Below are positions 1 to 6,730 of a stretch of DNA of 16,245 nucleotides, piece by piece (position 1 is the first letter of the stretch; every line of letters starts with the position of its first letter). Both the position numbers and the translations under genes were made by a program. Source of the DNA: Microbacteriaceae bacterium (GTDB lineage: Bacteria; Actinomycetota; Actinomycetes; Actinomycetales; Microbacteriaceae); NCBI GenBank assembly GCA_023254555.1, contig JALRLI010000020.1, forward strand, positions 1 to 16,245, given 5' to 3'. The notes below the pieces were generated by a model. The model worked only from the letters and a program-made list of their open reading frames with translations. It was not told the origin of the DNA and did no database searches.

Positions 1-524
1 AGTATCCGCTTGAAGCGGTGTCCACGATGAGCCGGATCATCGACTCGATCGAGACACATGGACTCGACCGCATACCACCGCTCAAAACAAAACCACATAC
101 ACAGGGTGGCGCGCTGACACTTGCCGCCGCCGATATCGCACAGTTTCTCGACACAAAGTTCATCTGTGTGTTTACCGAGTCTGGTGACACCGTACGCCGC
201 ATGTCACGCCTTCGAATTCCAATTCCGATACTCGGCTTCACTCCAAGTCATCAGATCCGCCGCCGAATGGAGCTCACCTGGGGAGCGGACAGCTACGAAG
301 TGGCGCGGGTCACGACAACCGATGAGATGTATGTCCAGGTCGACGAGGTGTTGCTCGGTAGCGGCCGCGCTCAAGTCGGTGATACATGCTTGATTGTTGC
401 CGGTTCGCCTCCGGGAGTGGTGGGCTCAACGAACACACTGCGTGTGCATCGAGTGGGGGAAGCCACTGGTGTGCTACCAGAGGCAAAACTGCGCTCGTAC
501 ATGCGCGGCAAAGACTCACGGTAA
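1..524 (+). CDS. pyk: Pyruvate kinase, C-terminal part (5' truncated by window edge)
   Basis: This is the last 173 codons of pyruvate kinase, which converts phosphoenolpyruvate and ADP to pyruvate and ATP in the cytoplasm. The frame is open from base 3, and the first visible residues, YPLEAVSTMSRI, match the family segment that ends the catalytic barrel. The rest is the C-terminal regulatory domain: FTESGDTVRRMSRLRIPIPI, then ILGFTPS, then VAGSPPGVVGSTNTLRVHRV, which is the characteristic end of actinobacterial pyruvate kinases. After that point there is a tail of about 20 residues ending in MRGKDSR, longer than in many homologues. The gene ends with TAA at 522-524, 10 bp from a convergent tRNA gene, and no terminator hairpin is visible between them. 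The GTG at 18 is internal and not a real start. Catalytic residues lie outside the window. Confidence 0.95.
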   Translation, partial: YPLEAVSTMSRIIDSIETHGLDRIPPLKTKPHTQGGALTLAAADIAQFLDTKFICVFTESGDTVRRMSRLRIPIPILGFTPSHQIRRRMELTWGADSYEVARVTTTDEMYVQVDEVLLGSGRAQVGDTCLIVAGSPPGVVGSTNTLRVHRVGEATGVLPEAKLRSYMRGKDSR

Positions 525-534
525 AGCCTGGTTG

Positions 535-616
535 TGCCGGATGTGGGATTTGAACCCACACGTCCATAGGACAAAGCATTTTGAGTGCTCCGCGTCTGCC
601 ATTCCGCCAATCCGGC
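535..616 (-). tRNA. tRNA-Leu (anticodon CAA)
   Basis: The reverse strand folds as a class II tRNA of 82 nt. The acceptor arms are GCCGGAT and ATCCGGC with discriminator A at 535. The D arm is GCG/CGC. The anticodon stem GAGCA/TGCTT holds the loop CTCAAAA, so the anticodon is CAA and reads UUG. The long variable arm is GTCC-TAT-GGAC, and the T arm is GTGGG-TTCAAAT-CCCAC. The long variable arm together with CAA identifies leucine. The 3' CCA is not encoded, since CAA follows the discriminator, so it must be added after transcription. The gene runs convergently into pyk and is divergent from pdtaR. Confidence 0.96.
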
Positions 617-633
617 TCTGCACAACGTGTCCA

Positions 634-639
634 ACAATA
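634..639 (-). promoter_or_regulatory. Possible -10 element of the tRNA-Leu gene
   Basis: On the minus strand TATTGT lies about 18 bp before the mature 5' end at 616, which would put transcription start near 627 and leave a leader of about 11 nt for RNase P to remove. No good -35 hexamer is seen at 16-19 bp. It lies in the same 39-bp gap as the predicted -10 of pdtaR, so the two promoters would be back to back. Confidence 0.4.
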
Positions 640-642
640 CCG

Positions 643-648
643 TAGGCT
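643..648 (+). promoter_or_regulatory. -10 element of a predicted leaderless pdtaR transcript
   Basis: TAGGCT fits the TANNNT form of a -10 box and is followed by 7 nt and then the GTG start at 656. Transcription would start at or next to the start codon. No Shine-Dalgarno sequence is seen before the GTG, which agrees. The -35 position (about 618-625) holds no TTGACA-like hexamer. Confidence 0.55.
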
Positions 649-655
649 TGAGACT

Positions 656-1267
656 GTGAGTGACGAAAGTGTAAATCCATCCCCGAAACGCCGAGTTGTT
701 GTTGCCGAAGACGAGTCTTTAATTCGAATGGACATCGTTGAAATACTTCGGGACAACGGTTTCGATGTTGTCGGAGAGGCTGGAGACGGTCTGCAAGCAG
801 TGGCTCTGGTTGAGGAGCTTCGTCCTGATCTCGTCGTCATGGACGTAAAAATGCCAGAGTTAGACGGCATCTCAGCAGCAGAGCGAATCAACGCCAATCA
901 TTTAGCTCCCGTCGTTCTGCTGACCGCTTTTAGCCAGAAAGAGCTCGTCGAGCGCGCTAGCGAGGCGGGCGCACTGGCATACGTTGTGAAGCCATTTACG
1001 CCCGCTGACCTTCTGCCAGCAATAGAGATTGCGCTTTCTCGTTTTCAGCAAATCGTGGCTCTCGAAAGCGAAGTGGCCGATCTCGCTGAGCGATTTGAGA
1101 CACGTAAACTGGTCGATCGTGCCAAGGGAATTCTCAACGAGAAAATGGGTCTTTCAGAACCAGAAGCATTTCGATGGATCCAGAAGGCGTCTATGGATAG
1201 GCGCCTCACCATGCAAGATGTGGCAAAGACCATCATTGATCAACTCGGTGGTGGGGGAGAAGCCTAG
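656..1267 (+). CDS. pdtaR: ANTAR-domain response regulator, PdtaR-like transcription antiterminator
   Basis: This 203-residue protein closely resembles M. tuberculosis Rv1626 (PdtaR, 205 aa). Residues 12-125 form a receiver domain with acidic pair E18/D19, phosphoacceptor D63 in VVMDVKMP, T90 in LLTAFSQ and K112 in VVKPF. Residues about 137-198 are a coiled segment leading into an ANTAR RNA-binding domain, with LETRKLV-like FETRKLVDRAKGIL and EAFRWIQKASMDRR. In the family, phosphorylation by a sensor kinase such as PdtaS lets the ANTAR domain bind paired hairpins in mRNA and prevent termination. No kinase gene is in this window. I chose GTG 656 because homologues begin just before the receiver domain; an upstream ATG at 581 lies inside the tRNA gene. 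The stop codon overlaps that of the opposite thioesterase gene by 4 bp. Confidence 0.93.
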   Translation: MSDESVNPSPKRRVVVAEDESLIRMDIVEILRDNGFDVVGEAGDGLQAVALVEELRPDLVVMDVKMPELDGISAAERINANHLAPVVLLTAFSQKELVERASEAGALAYVVKPFTPADLLPAIEIALSRFQQIVALESEVADLAERFETRKLVDRAKGILNEKMGLSEPEAFRWIQKASMDRRLTMQDVAKTIIDQLGGGGEA

Positions 1268-1713
1268 TCTTCGCTCGAGATAAACGCGGCGGCGGCTTCC
1301 GTGCGCGCCTCAATGAGCATGTTTGTTATGCGGATGGTTGAGCAACGCTGACCCCGTTCATTGCTGATAGCAATTTCGTGGACTGTCAATGTGTTGCCCA
1401 GGTGAATCGGTGTGCAGATACCAGTAACAACTCCGCTCGTTGCTGAAGCGGTATGACTAGCACTCACCTCGATTCCGACAGCGACTTTCCCCTCTGGTGC
1501 CGCAAGATTTGCACACATTGACCCCATAGTCTCGCCGAGCACGACATAGGCGCCTCCGTGTACGAGCATCAGTGGCTGCGTGTTTCCCTCAACCGGCATG
1601 GTTGCGACCGCTCGCTCGACAGAGAATTCAGTGAATTCAATCCCCATTCGGTCCGCAAGGGCACCGCAACCGCGCGTCCGCACGAATTCCATTCCATCGA
1701 CTGGTTTAGGCAA
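1264..1713 (-). CDS. Hotdog-fold PaaI/YdiI-type acyl-CoA thioesterase
   Basis: This 149-residue protein is a single hotdog domain of the PaaI/4HBT superfamily, which hydrolyses acyl-CoA thioesters in the cytoplasm, usually as a tetramer. The key signature is LVHGGAYVVLGETMGS (residues 50-65). HGG is the family motif, and E61 takes the place of the catalytic acid in the YdiI/MenI and Arthrobacter 4-hydroxybenzoyl-CoA thioesterase subgroup, where PaaI proper has Asp. The central strands VAVGIEVSASHTAS and the C-terminal strand RCSTIRITNMLIE complete the fold. The substrate cannot be read from the sequence; a menaquinone-pathway role is possible but only inferred. The start is TTG at 1713, chosen because AGAGGT lies 6 nt before it; ATG at residue 8 is the alternative. 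It is divergent from polA by 43 bp and overlaps the pdtaR stop codon. Confidence 0.88.
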   Translation of the reverse strand: MPKPVDGMEFVRTRGCGALADRMGIEFTEFSVERAVATMPVEGNTQPLMLVHGGAYVVLGETMGSMCANLAAPEGKVAVGIEVSASHTASATSGVVTGICTPIHLGNTLTVHEIAISNERGQRCSTIRITNMLIEARTEAAAAFISSED

Positions 1714-1719
1714 CGTTTG

Positions 1720-1725
1720 ACCTCT
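1720..1725 (-). promoter_or_regulatory. Ribosome binding site deciding the TTG start of the thioesterase
   Basis: On the minus strand AGAGGT ends 6 nt before the TTG codon at 1713-1711. This is good Shine-Dalgarno complementarity and spacing, and it supports TTG over the in-frame ATG seven codons later. The gene therefore has a leadered message, unlike polA on the other side of the gap. Confidence 0.6.
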
Positions 1726-1744
1726 ATTTCAGTGTGCTCGCCAG

Positions 1745-1750
1745 TAGGCT
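1745..1750 (+). promoter_or_regulatory. -10 element of a predicted leaderless polA transcript
   Basis: TAGGCT lies 6 nt before the GTG start at 1757, so RNA synthesis would begin at the start codon. No Shine-Dalgarno sequence precedes the GTG. The nearest TTGACC (1717-1722) is 22 bp away, too far for a standard -35. Confidence 0.55.
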
Positions 1751-1756
1751 TGCAAC

Positions 1757-4447
1757 GTGACTTCTCAGAAAAAGCCTACCCTGATGGTAATCGACGGCCA
1801 TTCACTAGCTTTTCGCGCGTTTTACGCACTTCCGGTCGACAGTTTCCAAACCGCTGCGGGCTTTCACACGAACGCAATTCATGGGTTCATATCGATGCTC
1901 TTGAGCCTCCTCGCGAAGGAGCAACCAGACTCTCTCGCTGTGGCGTTCGACATTTCTCGATATTCGTTTCGCACCGAGCTTTACCCTGAGTATAAAGGCA
2001 CACGCGGCGAGACCCCGGAAGAGTTCAAGGGCCAAGTTCCTATGCTGCAGGAAGCGCTGCACGCGATGGGAATCACCACTCTTGAGAAAGAGGGTTACGA
2101 GGCCGACGACATACTTGCCACCCTGGCAACGAACGCGAGGCAGGATGGTTATCGGGTTTTGGTCGTAAGCGGTGACAGAGACACAATTCAACTCGTAAAT
2201 GATGATGTCACGCTTCTCTATCCGTCGAAGCAGGGTGTATCTGAGCTGACACGGTATGACATCGAAAAAGTCGAGGAGCGCTATGGCATTCGGCCAGAGC
2301 AATATCCAGAGGTTGCCGCACTGGTGGGAGAGACAAGTGACAACCTGCCTGGTGTTCCCAAAGTGGGTGAGAAAACCGCAGTCAAGTGGTTACGTGAATA
2401 TGGCAGCCTTCAATCCATTCTCGAGAACCAGCAATCGATTGGCGGGAAAGTTGGTGAGAGCCTCCGCGAAAACGCTCACCTCGCAGTAAGAAATCGACAG
2501 CTCAACGAGCTCGTTCGCGATGTCGAGCTTGGCATAACCGCCTCAGAGCTCACGCGTGGCCCGATTGATATGGATGCAGTGCGAACCGTATTCGCAAAAC
2601 TCGAGTTTCGCACGCTTTTGCAGCGAGTCACGAAGCTTGCCCAAGATTCGGGCCAGCACGTTGAGGAGTCGCACGCATCGACCGGAAGCGCAGAGGATTC
2701 CAAGAGCAGCCAAAACAGGACACCACCTGAAGCCAAGCTGCTGCTCGATGAAGAGCTCGAGGCTTGGCTCGACCGACAGAGCGAGGCTCATCCATCAGGT
2801 CTCGCTGTGCACTTCTTCTCCGACGGGGCGAGCATTCGTGTTGGAGTTGCCTCCTCCGATGAATGCGTCGAATTTGACTGGAGTACGGGCGCGCGAGACA
2901 CCTTGGCCTTCGAGAACTGGCTCGGCTCCATTCACCCCAAAATCTTTTTTGATCTAAAGGATGCACTCAGCAGGATTCCCGCTCTTCGCGCGCTGATATC
3001 CAGCGTTTCAGGTGACCTGATGGTTGCCGGCTGGCTCCTGCGGCCTCAATCGCCAGACAAGAGCTTGCCGGACGCGGTCCTGCGATTCACACAGGTAGAC
3101 TTACCGCAGCCCGACCCGAACCAACTCATTCCTGCTGAAGAATCGAGTGTCGGCCTTGGAGCGCTGGCATGGCACCTCTTCCACTCGCATGAACGTGTGC
3201 TTGAACTTCTTGATCCGGGCAGCTTGGACGTGTACCGAACTATTGAGCTCCCACTCGTTCCACTGTTGTCGGCTCTTGAAGTTCGCGGTGTGCAGGTCAA
3301 CATCACAAAACTGCAGTCACTATTCGATGAGTTTTCGACTCGGGCACTCGAGTGCCAAGCAGCCGCTTTTAAAAGCATCGGGCGCGAGATTAACCTCGGC
3401 TCGCCCAAGCAGCTTCAAGAGTTGCTCTTCAACGAGTTGAACATGCCGAAAACTCGTGCCACGAAGACCGGGTATACGACCGACGCGGCAGCGCTAGCAG
3501 AACTGCAACAAAGTAACCCCCATCCCTTCTTAGACGCACTGCTTGCCCATCGCGACAGTACCAAGATGAAACAGATTGTCGAGGGGCTTCTCAAGAGCGT
3601 CGGAGATGACCAGCGCATCCACACCACGTACGTTCAGATTGGCACCACCACCGGTAGGTTGTCATCGACGGATCCGAATCTACAAAACATCCCGATTCGC
3701 ACCGAAGACGGTCGGCGCATCAGAGACGTATTCGAGTCTGCAGACGAGTACGAATGTTTATTGAGTGCCGACTACTCTCAGATCGAGATGCGAATAATGG
3801 CGCATCTGTCACAAGATGCGGGATTGATTGAGGCTTTTAACGCCGGTGAGGATTTGCACCGCTACGTGGGCTCCCGTATTTTCGACGTGCAGCCAGACGC
3901 AGTCACTCCTGAAATGCGTTCAAAGGTAAAAGCTATGTCCTACGGCCTTGTGTACGGACTCAGCGCCTTCGGCTTGGCGAAACAGCTAAATATTAGTTCA
4001 GCTGATGCGAAGGCTCTGATGTCTGATTACTTTGCTCGATTCGGTGGGGTACGGGACTACCTACGAAACGTTGTGGACGAGGCTCGGCAGAAAAAGAAGA
4101 CGGTCACTCAGTTTGGCAGGGTTCGACCTTTTCCAGACCTCGGCAGCCCCAACCGCCAGGTGCGCGAAAACGCTGAGCGGGCAGCTCTCAACGCACCGAT
4201 TCAAGGTACTGCAGCCGACATTATGAAAAAGGCGATGCTCGACGTCGAAACCCGAGTCATGAACGCGGGCTTGCAGTCGAGAATGCTGTTGCAGATTCAT
4301 GATGAACTTGTGTTCGAAGTCGCCAAGGGCGAACTTGATCGGCTGTCTGAAATAGTAACTGAGTCGATGGAGCGCGTTGTTCAACTCGACGTACCTCTCG
4401 AAGTTCAAATCGGAACCGGACGCACCTGGTTCGAGGCTGCTCACTAG
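1757..4447 (+). CDS. polA: DNA polymerase I
   Basis: This 896-residue protein is DNA polymerase I, which fills repair gaps and removes Okazaki primers. Residues about 8-300 are the 5' nuclease domain (MVIDGHSLAFRAFYAL; YEADDILATLA; VVSGDRDTIQLV; GETSDNLPGVPKVGEKTA). Residues about 320-500 occupy the 3'-5' exonuclease position but lack the DxE motif and the YxxxD motif, so proofreading is probably lost, as in other actinobacterial Pol I. The C-terminal polymerase domain has motif A (SADYSQIEMR, D672), motif B (KAMSYGLVYGLSAFGL) and motif C (LLQIHDELVFEV, D849). Y729 in motif B replaces the Phe of E. coli (F762) and Taq (F667). In the family, Tyr at this site weakens discrimination against dideoxynucleotides, and it is normal in Actinobacteria. 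The GTG start is supported by the -10 box 6 nt upstream. The uvrBAC genes lie just downstream, so the enzyme's repair partners are encoded nearby. Confidence 0.98.
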   Translation: MTSQKKPTLMVIDGHSLAFRAFYALPVDSFQTAAGFHTNAIHGFISMLLSLLAKEQPDSLAVAFDISRYSFRTELYPEYKGTRGETPEEFKGQVPMLQEALHAMGITTLEKEGYEADDILATLATNARQDGYRVLVVSGDRDTIQLVNDDVTLLYPSKQGVSELTRYDIEKVEERYGIRPEQYPEVAALVGETSDNLPGVPKVGEKTAVKWLREYGSLQSILENQQSIGGKVGESLRENAHLAVRNRQLNELVRDVELGITASELTRGPIDMDAVRTVFAKLEFRTLLQRVTKLAQDSGQHVEESHASTGSAEDSKSSQNRTPPEAKLLLDEELEAWLDRQSEAHPSGLAVHFFSDGASIRVGVASSDECVEFDWSTGARDTLAFENWLGSIHPKIFFDLKDALSRIPALRALISSVSGDLMVAGWLLRPQSPDKSLPDAVLRFTQVDLPQPDPNQLIPAEESSVGLGALAWHLFHSHERVLELLDPGSLDVYRTIELPLVPLLSALEVRGVQVNITKLQSLFDEFSTRALECQAAAFKSIGREINLGSPKQLQELLFNELNMPKTRATKTGYTTDAAALAELQQSNPHPFLDALLAHRDSTKMKQIVEGLLKSVGDDQRIHTTYVQIGTTTGRLSSTDPNLQNIPIRTEDGRRIRDVFESADEYECLLSADYSQIEMRIMAHLSQDAGLIEAFNAGEDLHRYVGSRIFDVQPDAVTPEMRSKVKAMSYGLVYGLSAFGLAKQLNISSADAKALMSDYFARFGGVRDYLRNVVDEARQKKKTVTQFGRVRPFPDLGSPNRQVRENAERAALNAPIQGTAADIMKKAMLDVETRVMNAGLQSRMLLQIHDELVFEVAKGELDRLSEIVTESMERVVQLDVPLEVQIGTGRTWFEAAH

Positions 4448-4459
4448 GCCTAGGGCCGT

Positions 4460-4489
4460 TTGACGAGGCGGTTTTGCCTGCGATAAGCT
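4460..4489 (+). promoter_or_regulatory. rpsA promoter (-35 and -10)
   Basis: TTGACG (4460-4465) and TAAGCT (4484-4489) are separated by 18 bp, a near-consensus housekeeping promoter. Predicted transcription start is near 4496, giving a leader of about 81 nt. It is the only promoter in the window with a convincing -35, which fits the high expression expected for a ribosomal protein gene. It lies just downstream of the polA stop codon (4447). Confidence 0.75.
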
Positions 4490-4494
4490 GGAGA

Positions 4495-4508
4495 GTCACG
4501 TCCGTGAC
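4495..4508 (+). promoter_or_regulatory. Inverted repeat at the predicted 5' end of the rpsA mRNA
   Basis: GTCAC-GTCC-GTGAC forms a perfect 5-bp stem with a 4-nt loop; on DNA it reads as a 14-bp palindrome. It begins within a base or so of the predicted transcription start. As RNA it could be a 5'-terminal stabilising hairpin or part of S1 autoregulation; as DNA it could be an operator. The sequence does not decide between these. Confidence 0.4.
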
Positions 4509-4576
4509 GATTTCGCGTGCCCAAAAAGGTTAAACCTCGAAGGCCTGACTATTTTCCACACTGGAGCAACCACTAC

Positions 4577-6028
4577 ATGACTAGCGCAACGACCGCAAAG
4601 ACCAAGCAAGTAGCACTGAACGATATTGGATCAGCCGAAGACTTCTTGGCAGCAGTCGAAGAGACCCTCAAATTCTTCAACGACGGAGACCTCATTGAAG
4701 GTACTGTCGTCAAAATCGACAGAGATGAAGTTCTTCTCGATGTCGGTTACAAAACTGAAGGTGTAATTCCTTCTCGCGAGCTTTCGATCAAACACGATGT
4801 GGATCCAACTGAAGTTGTTGAAGTTGGCGATACCGTCGAGGCTCTTGTTCTTCAGAAAGAAGACAAAGAGGGACGTCTCATCCTGAGCAAAAAGCGCGCA
4901 CAGTACGAGCGCGCTTGGGGCGATGTGGAGAAGGTTCGCGACGAAGATGGTGTTGTCACCGGTACCGTCATCGAGGTAGTCAAGGGCGGCCTCATCGTCG
5001 ATATCGGCCTGCGCGGCTTCCTACCAGCATCACTGATTGAGCTTCGTCGCGTCCGTGATTTGACCCCCTACCTCGGTCAGCCAGTCGAGGCCAAAATTCT
5101 CGAGCTCGACAAGAACCGTAACAACGTTGTTTTGTCGCGCAGGGCGCTGCTTGAGCAGTCACAGTCTGCGAGCCGATCAGAGTTCCTTGCCGACCTAGCT
5201 CCAGGACAGATTCGCAAGGGTGTTATCTCGTCAATCGTTAATTTCGGTGCGTTCGTTGACCTCGGAGGGGTTGACGGTTTGGTGCACGTTTCAGAGCTTT
5301 CATGGAAACACATCGAGCATGCCAGTGAAGTTGTTGAGGTTGGCCAAGAAGTCACCGTCGAGGTCCTTTCGGTTGAGCACGATCGCGAACGCGTATCGCT
5401 TTCGCTGAAGGCAACTCAGGAAGACCCATGGGCTGTCTTCGCTCGCTCGCACGCAATTGGTCAGGTTGCTCCGGGTAAGGTCACCAAGCTTGTTCCTTTC
5501 GGAGCCTTCGTCCGCGTTGCGGATGGCATCGAAGGTCTGGTGCATATCAGCGAGCTCTCAGGTCAGCACATTGAGCTGGCTGAACAGATTGTGTCGGTTG
5601 GAGAAGAAGTCTTCGTCAAGGTAATCGATATCGACCTTGAGCGTCGTCGCATCTCGCTCAGCCTGAAGCAGGCTAATGAGGGTGTCGATCCAGATGGTAC
5701 TGAATTCGATCCGGCTCTCTACGGCATGCTCACCGAGTACGACGAGCAAGGCAACTACAAGTACCCAGATGGCTTTGATCCTGAGACCCAGGAATGGAAA
5801 GAAGGCTTCGAAGAACAGCGCGAAAAGTGGGAGAAGGACTATGCAGCAGCTCAGCAGCGCTGGGAGTCCCACAAGAAGCAGGTAGCAGCTTCCCTCGAGA
5901 AGCTCGCACATCTAGAGTCGGCTCCAGAGGCAAACTACGTCGCTGAGACTGTAGAGACTTCTTCAGGTACTCTCGCTGACGACGAGGCTCTCGCAGCGCT
6001 CAAAGAAAAGCTGGAAGAAACGAGCTAG
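4577..6028 (+). CDS. rpsA: 30S ribosomal protein S1
   Basis: This 483-residue protein has four S1 RNA-binding repeats, as usual for Actinobacteria. They lie at about residues 36-105 (EGTVVKI...VGYKTEGVIPSRELS), 122-190 (GTVIEVVKGGLIVDIGLRGF), 208-276 (GVISSIVNFGAFVDLGGVDG) and 293-362 (GKVTKLVPFGAFVRVADGIE). A C-terminal acidic and partly helical tail of about 115 residues follows (around DFxxWKEGFEEQREKWEKDY). S1 helps the 30S subunit bind mRNA, mainly leadered messages. I chose ATG 4577 because homologues start with this short Thr/Ala/Lys-rich segment; TGGAG lies 10 nt upstream. An in-frame GTG at 4517 would add 20 basic residues and is less likely. The gene has its own promoter and a downstream hairpin, so it is probably a single-gene transcript. 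Confidence 0.97.
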   Translation: MTSATTAKTKQVALNDIGSAEDFLAAVEETLKFFNDGDLIEGTVVKIDRDEVLLDVGYKTEGVIPSRELSIKHDVDPTEVVEVGDTVEALVLQKEDKEGRLILSKKRAQYERAWGDVEKVRDEDGVVTGTVIEVVKGGLIVDIGLRGFLPASLIELRRVRDLTPYLGQPVEAKILELDKNRNNVVLSRRALLEQSQSASRSEFLADLAPGQIRKGVISSIVNFGAFVDLGGVDGLVHVSELSWKHIEHASEVVEVGQEVTVEVLSVEHDRERVSLSLKATQEDPWAVFARSHAIGQVAPGKVTKLVPFGAFVRVADGIEGLVHISELSGQHIELAEQIVSVGEEVFVKVIDIDLERRRISLSLKQANEGVDPDGTEFDPALYGMLTEYDEQGNYKYPDGFDPETQEWKEGFEEQREKWEKDYAAAQQRWESHKKQVAASLEKLAHLESAPEANYVAETVETSSGTLADDEALAALKEKLEETS

Positions 6029-6043
6029 CCGTCAAATTGGCTG

Positions 6044-6077
6044 TTTGTGGGGTGTGGCCTAAGCTGCACCCCACAAA
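6044..6077 (+). terminator. Hairpin terminator after rpsA
   Basis: TTTGTGGGGTG (6044-6054) and CACCCCACAAA (6067-6077) pair perfectly over 11 bp around a 12-nt loop, starting 15 nt after the rpsA stop. Only a short TTT follows, after GG (6080-6082), so it resembles the U-poor terminators common in Actinobacteria. The arms also pair on the minus strand. It separates strongly transcribed rpsA from the coaE promoter. Confidence 0.75.
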
Positions 6078-6096
6078 GGTTTAACGGCGCCCGCCC

Positions 6097-6102
6097 TAAA
6101 CT
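6097..6102 (+). promoter_or_regulatory. -10 element of a predicted leaderless coaE transcript
   Basis: TAAACT is followed by 6 nt and then GTG at 6109. There is no Shine-Dalgarno sequence in between and no clear -35. It lies 20 bp downstream of the rpsA hairpin. Confidence 0.55.
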
Positions 6103-6108
6103 AGAGTT

Positions 6109-6720
6109 GTGTATCTCATAGGTTTGACGGGTGGCATTGGCTCCGGTAAGTCATTCGTTGCTCGTGAGCTCGCTCGCTTAGGAGCACATGTTATTGATGC
6201 AGACGAAGTAGCGCGTGACGCGGTTGCTTTAGGCTCAACTGCTCTCCTCAAAATCGTCGAGCAATTCGGGCCGGAGGTACTCCTCTCGAACGGCGAGCTG
6301 AACCGACAGCAGCTGGCTGAGCTGGTCTTTGATGATCAAGCTGCTTTAGCCAGCCTCAACGCAATTGTGCATCCTGCTGTTCGAAAGCTCGCTGCCACTA
6401 GAATTGCAGGTGCGGCTGAAAACGCGGATTCGGTGGTCGTTTATGACGTGCCGCTCTTGATTGAAGCGGGAGTGAATCACGACTGGGATCTTGTTGTGGT
6501 CACCCTGGCATCAGAATCGACCAGAATTGCACGTCTCATTGACCTGCGCGGGATGAGTCGGGAGGAAGCGCAAAAACGCATTTCTACTCAAGCGTCCGAC
6601 GAGCAGAGGCGAGAGATTGCGGATGTCATTATTGATACTGAGGGAACGACAGAGCAGACTCTACGACAGGTTGAGTCCCTCTGGCGCGATGTGCAGAAAT
6701 CTCTCGAACAGACTCTCTAA
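6109..6720 (+). CDS. coaE: Dephospho-CoA kinase
   Basis: This 203-residue enzyme carries out the last step of coenzyme A synthesis, phosphorylating the 3'-hydroxyl of dephospho-CoA with ATP. The P-loop is GLTGGIGSGKS (residues 5-15, K14). The DAD motif of the CoA-binding region follows (VIDADEVARD, D30 and D32), and VVYDVPLLIEAG is the conserved strand and helix of the CoA domain. The lid region RLIDLRGMSREEAQKRI and the distal IADVIIDTEG segment are present. It is a single-domain form; the M. tuberculosis enzyme carries an extra C-terminal UPF0157 (GrpB) domain that is absent here. GTG is chosen as start because the P-loop begins at the usual distance and the -10 box lies 6 nt upstream. The stop codon TAA forms the first half of the predicted uvrB -10 box. 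Confidence 0.97.
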   Translation: MYLIGLTGGIGSGKSFVARELARLGAHVIDADEVARDAVALGSTALLKIVEQFGPEVLLSNGELNRQQLAELVFDDQAALASLNAIVHPAVRKLAATRIAGAAENADSVVVYDVPLLIEAGVNHDWDLVVVTLASESTRIARLIDLRGMSREEAQKRISTQASDEQRREIADVIIDTEGTTEQTLRQVESLWRDVQKSLEQTL

Positions 6721-6723
6721 GCT
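6718..6723 (+). promoter_or_regulatory. -10 element of a predicted leaderless uvrB transcript, overlapping the coaE stop codon
   Basis: TAAGCT is the same hexamer as the rpsA -10. It is followed by 7 nt and the uvrB ATG at 6731. Its first three bases are the TAA stop of coaE. There is no convincing Shine-Dalgarno sequence before the ATG. uvrB may therefore be transcribed both from here and by read-through from coaE. Confidence 0.5.
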
Positions 6724-6730
6724 CGAAGTT

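Noticed and set aside
581..655. N-terminal extension of pdtaR from the ATG at 581
   Set aside because: The extension lies across the tRNA-Leu gene and has no similarity to receiver-domain proteins; GTG 656 fits homologue length and the upstream -10 box.
310..897. 195-codon minus-strand reading frame over pyk, tRNA-Leu and pdtaR
   Set aside because: It crosses a tRNA gene and two real genes in antisense and has no recognisable motif.
4517..4576. In-frame GTG start of rpsA adding 20 basic residues
   Set aside because: Actinobacterial S1 proteins start near ATG 4577, which also has GGAG upstream. The extra segment is most likely untranslated leader.
6617..6730. Extended uvrB frame reaching back into coaE
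   Set aside because: UvrB homologues begin a few residues before RSVRPFEVV. The upstream part is an out-of-frame shadow of coaE.
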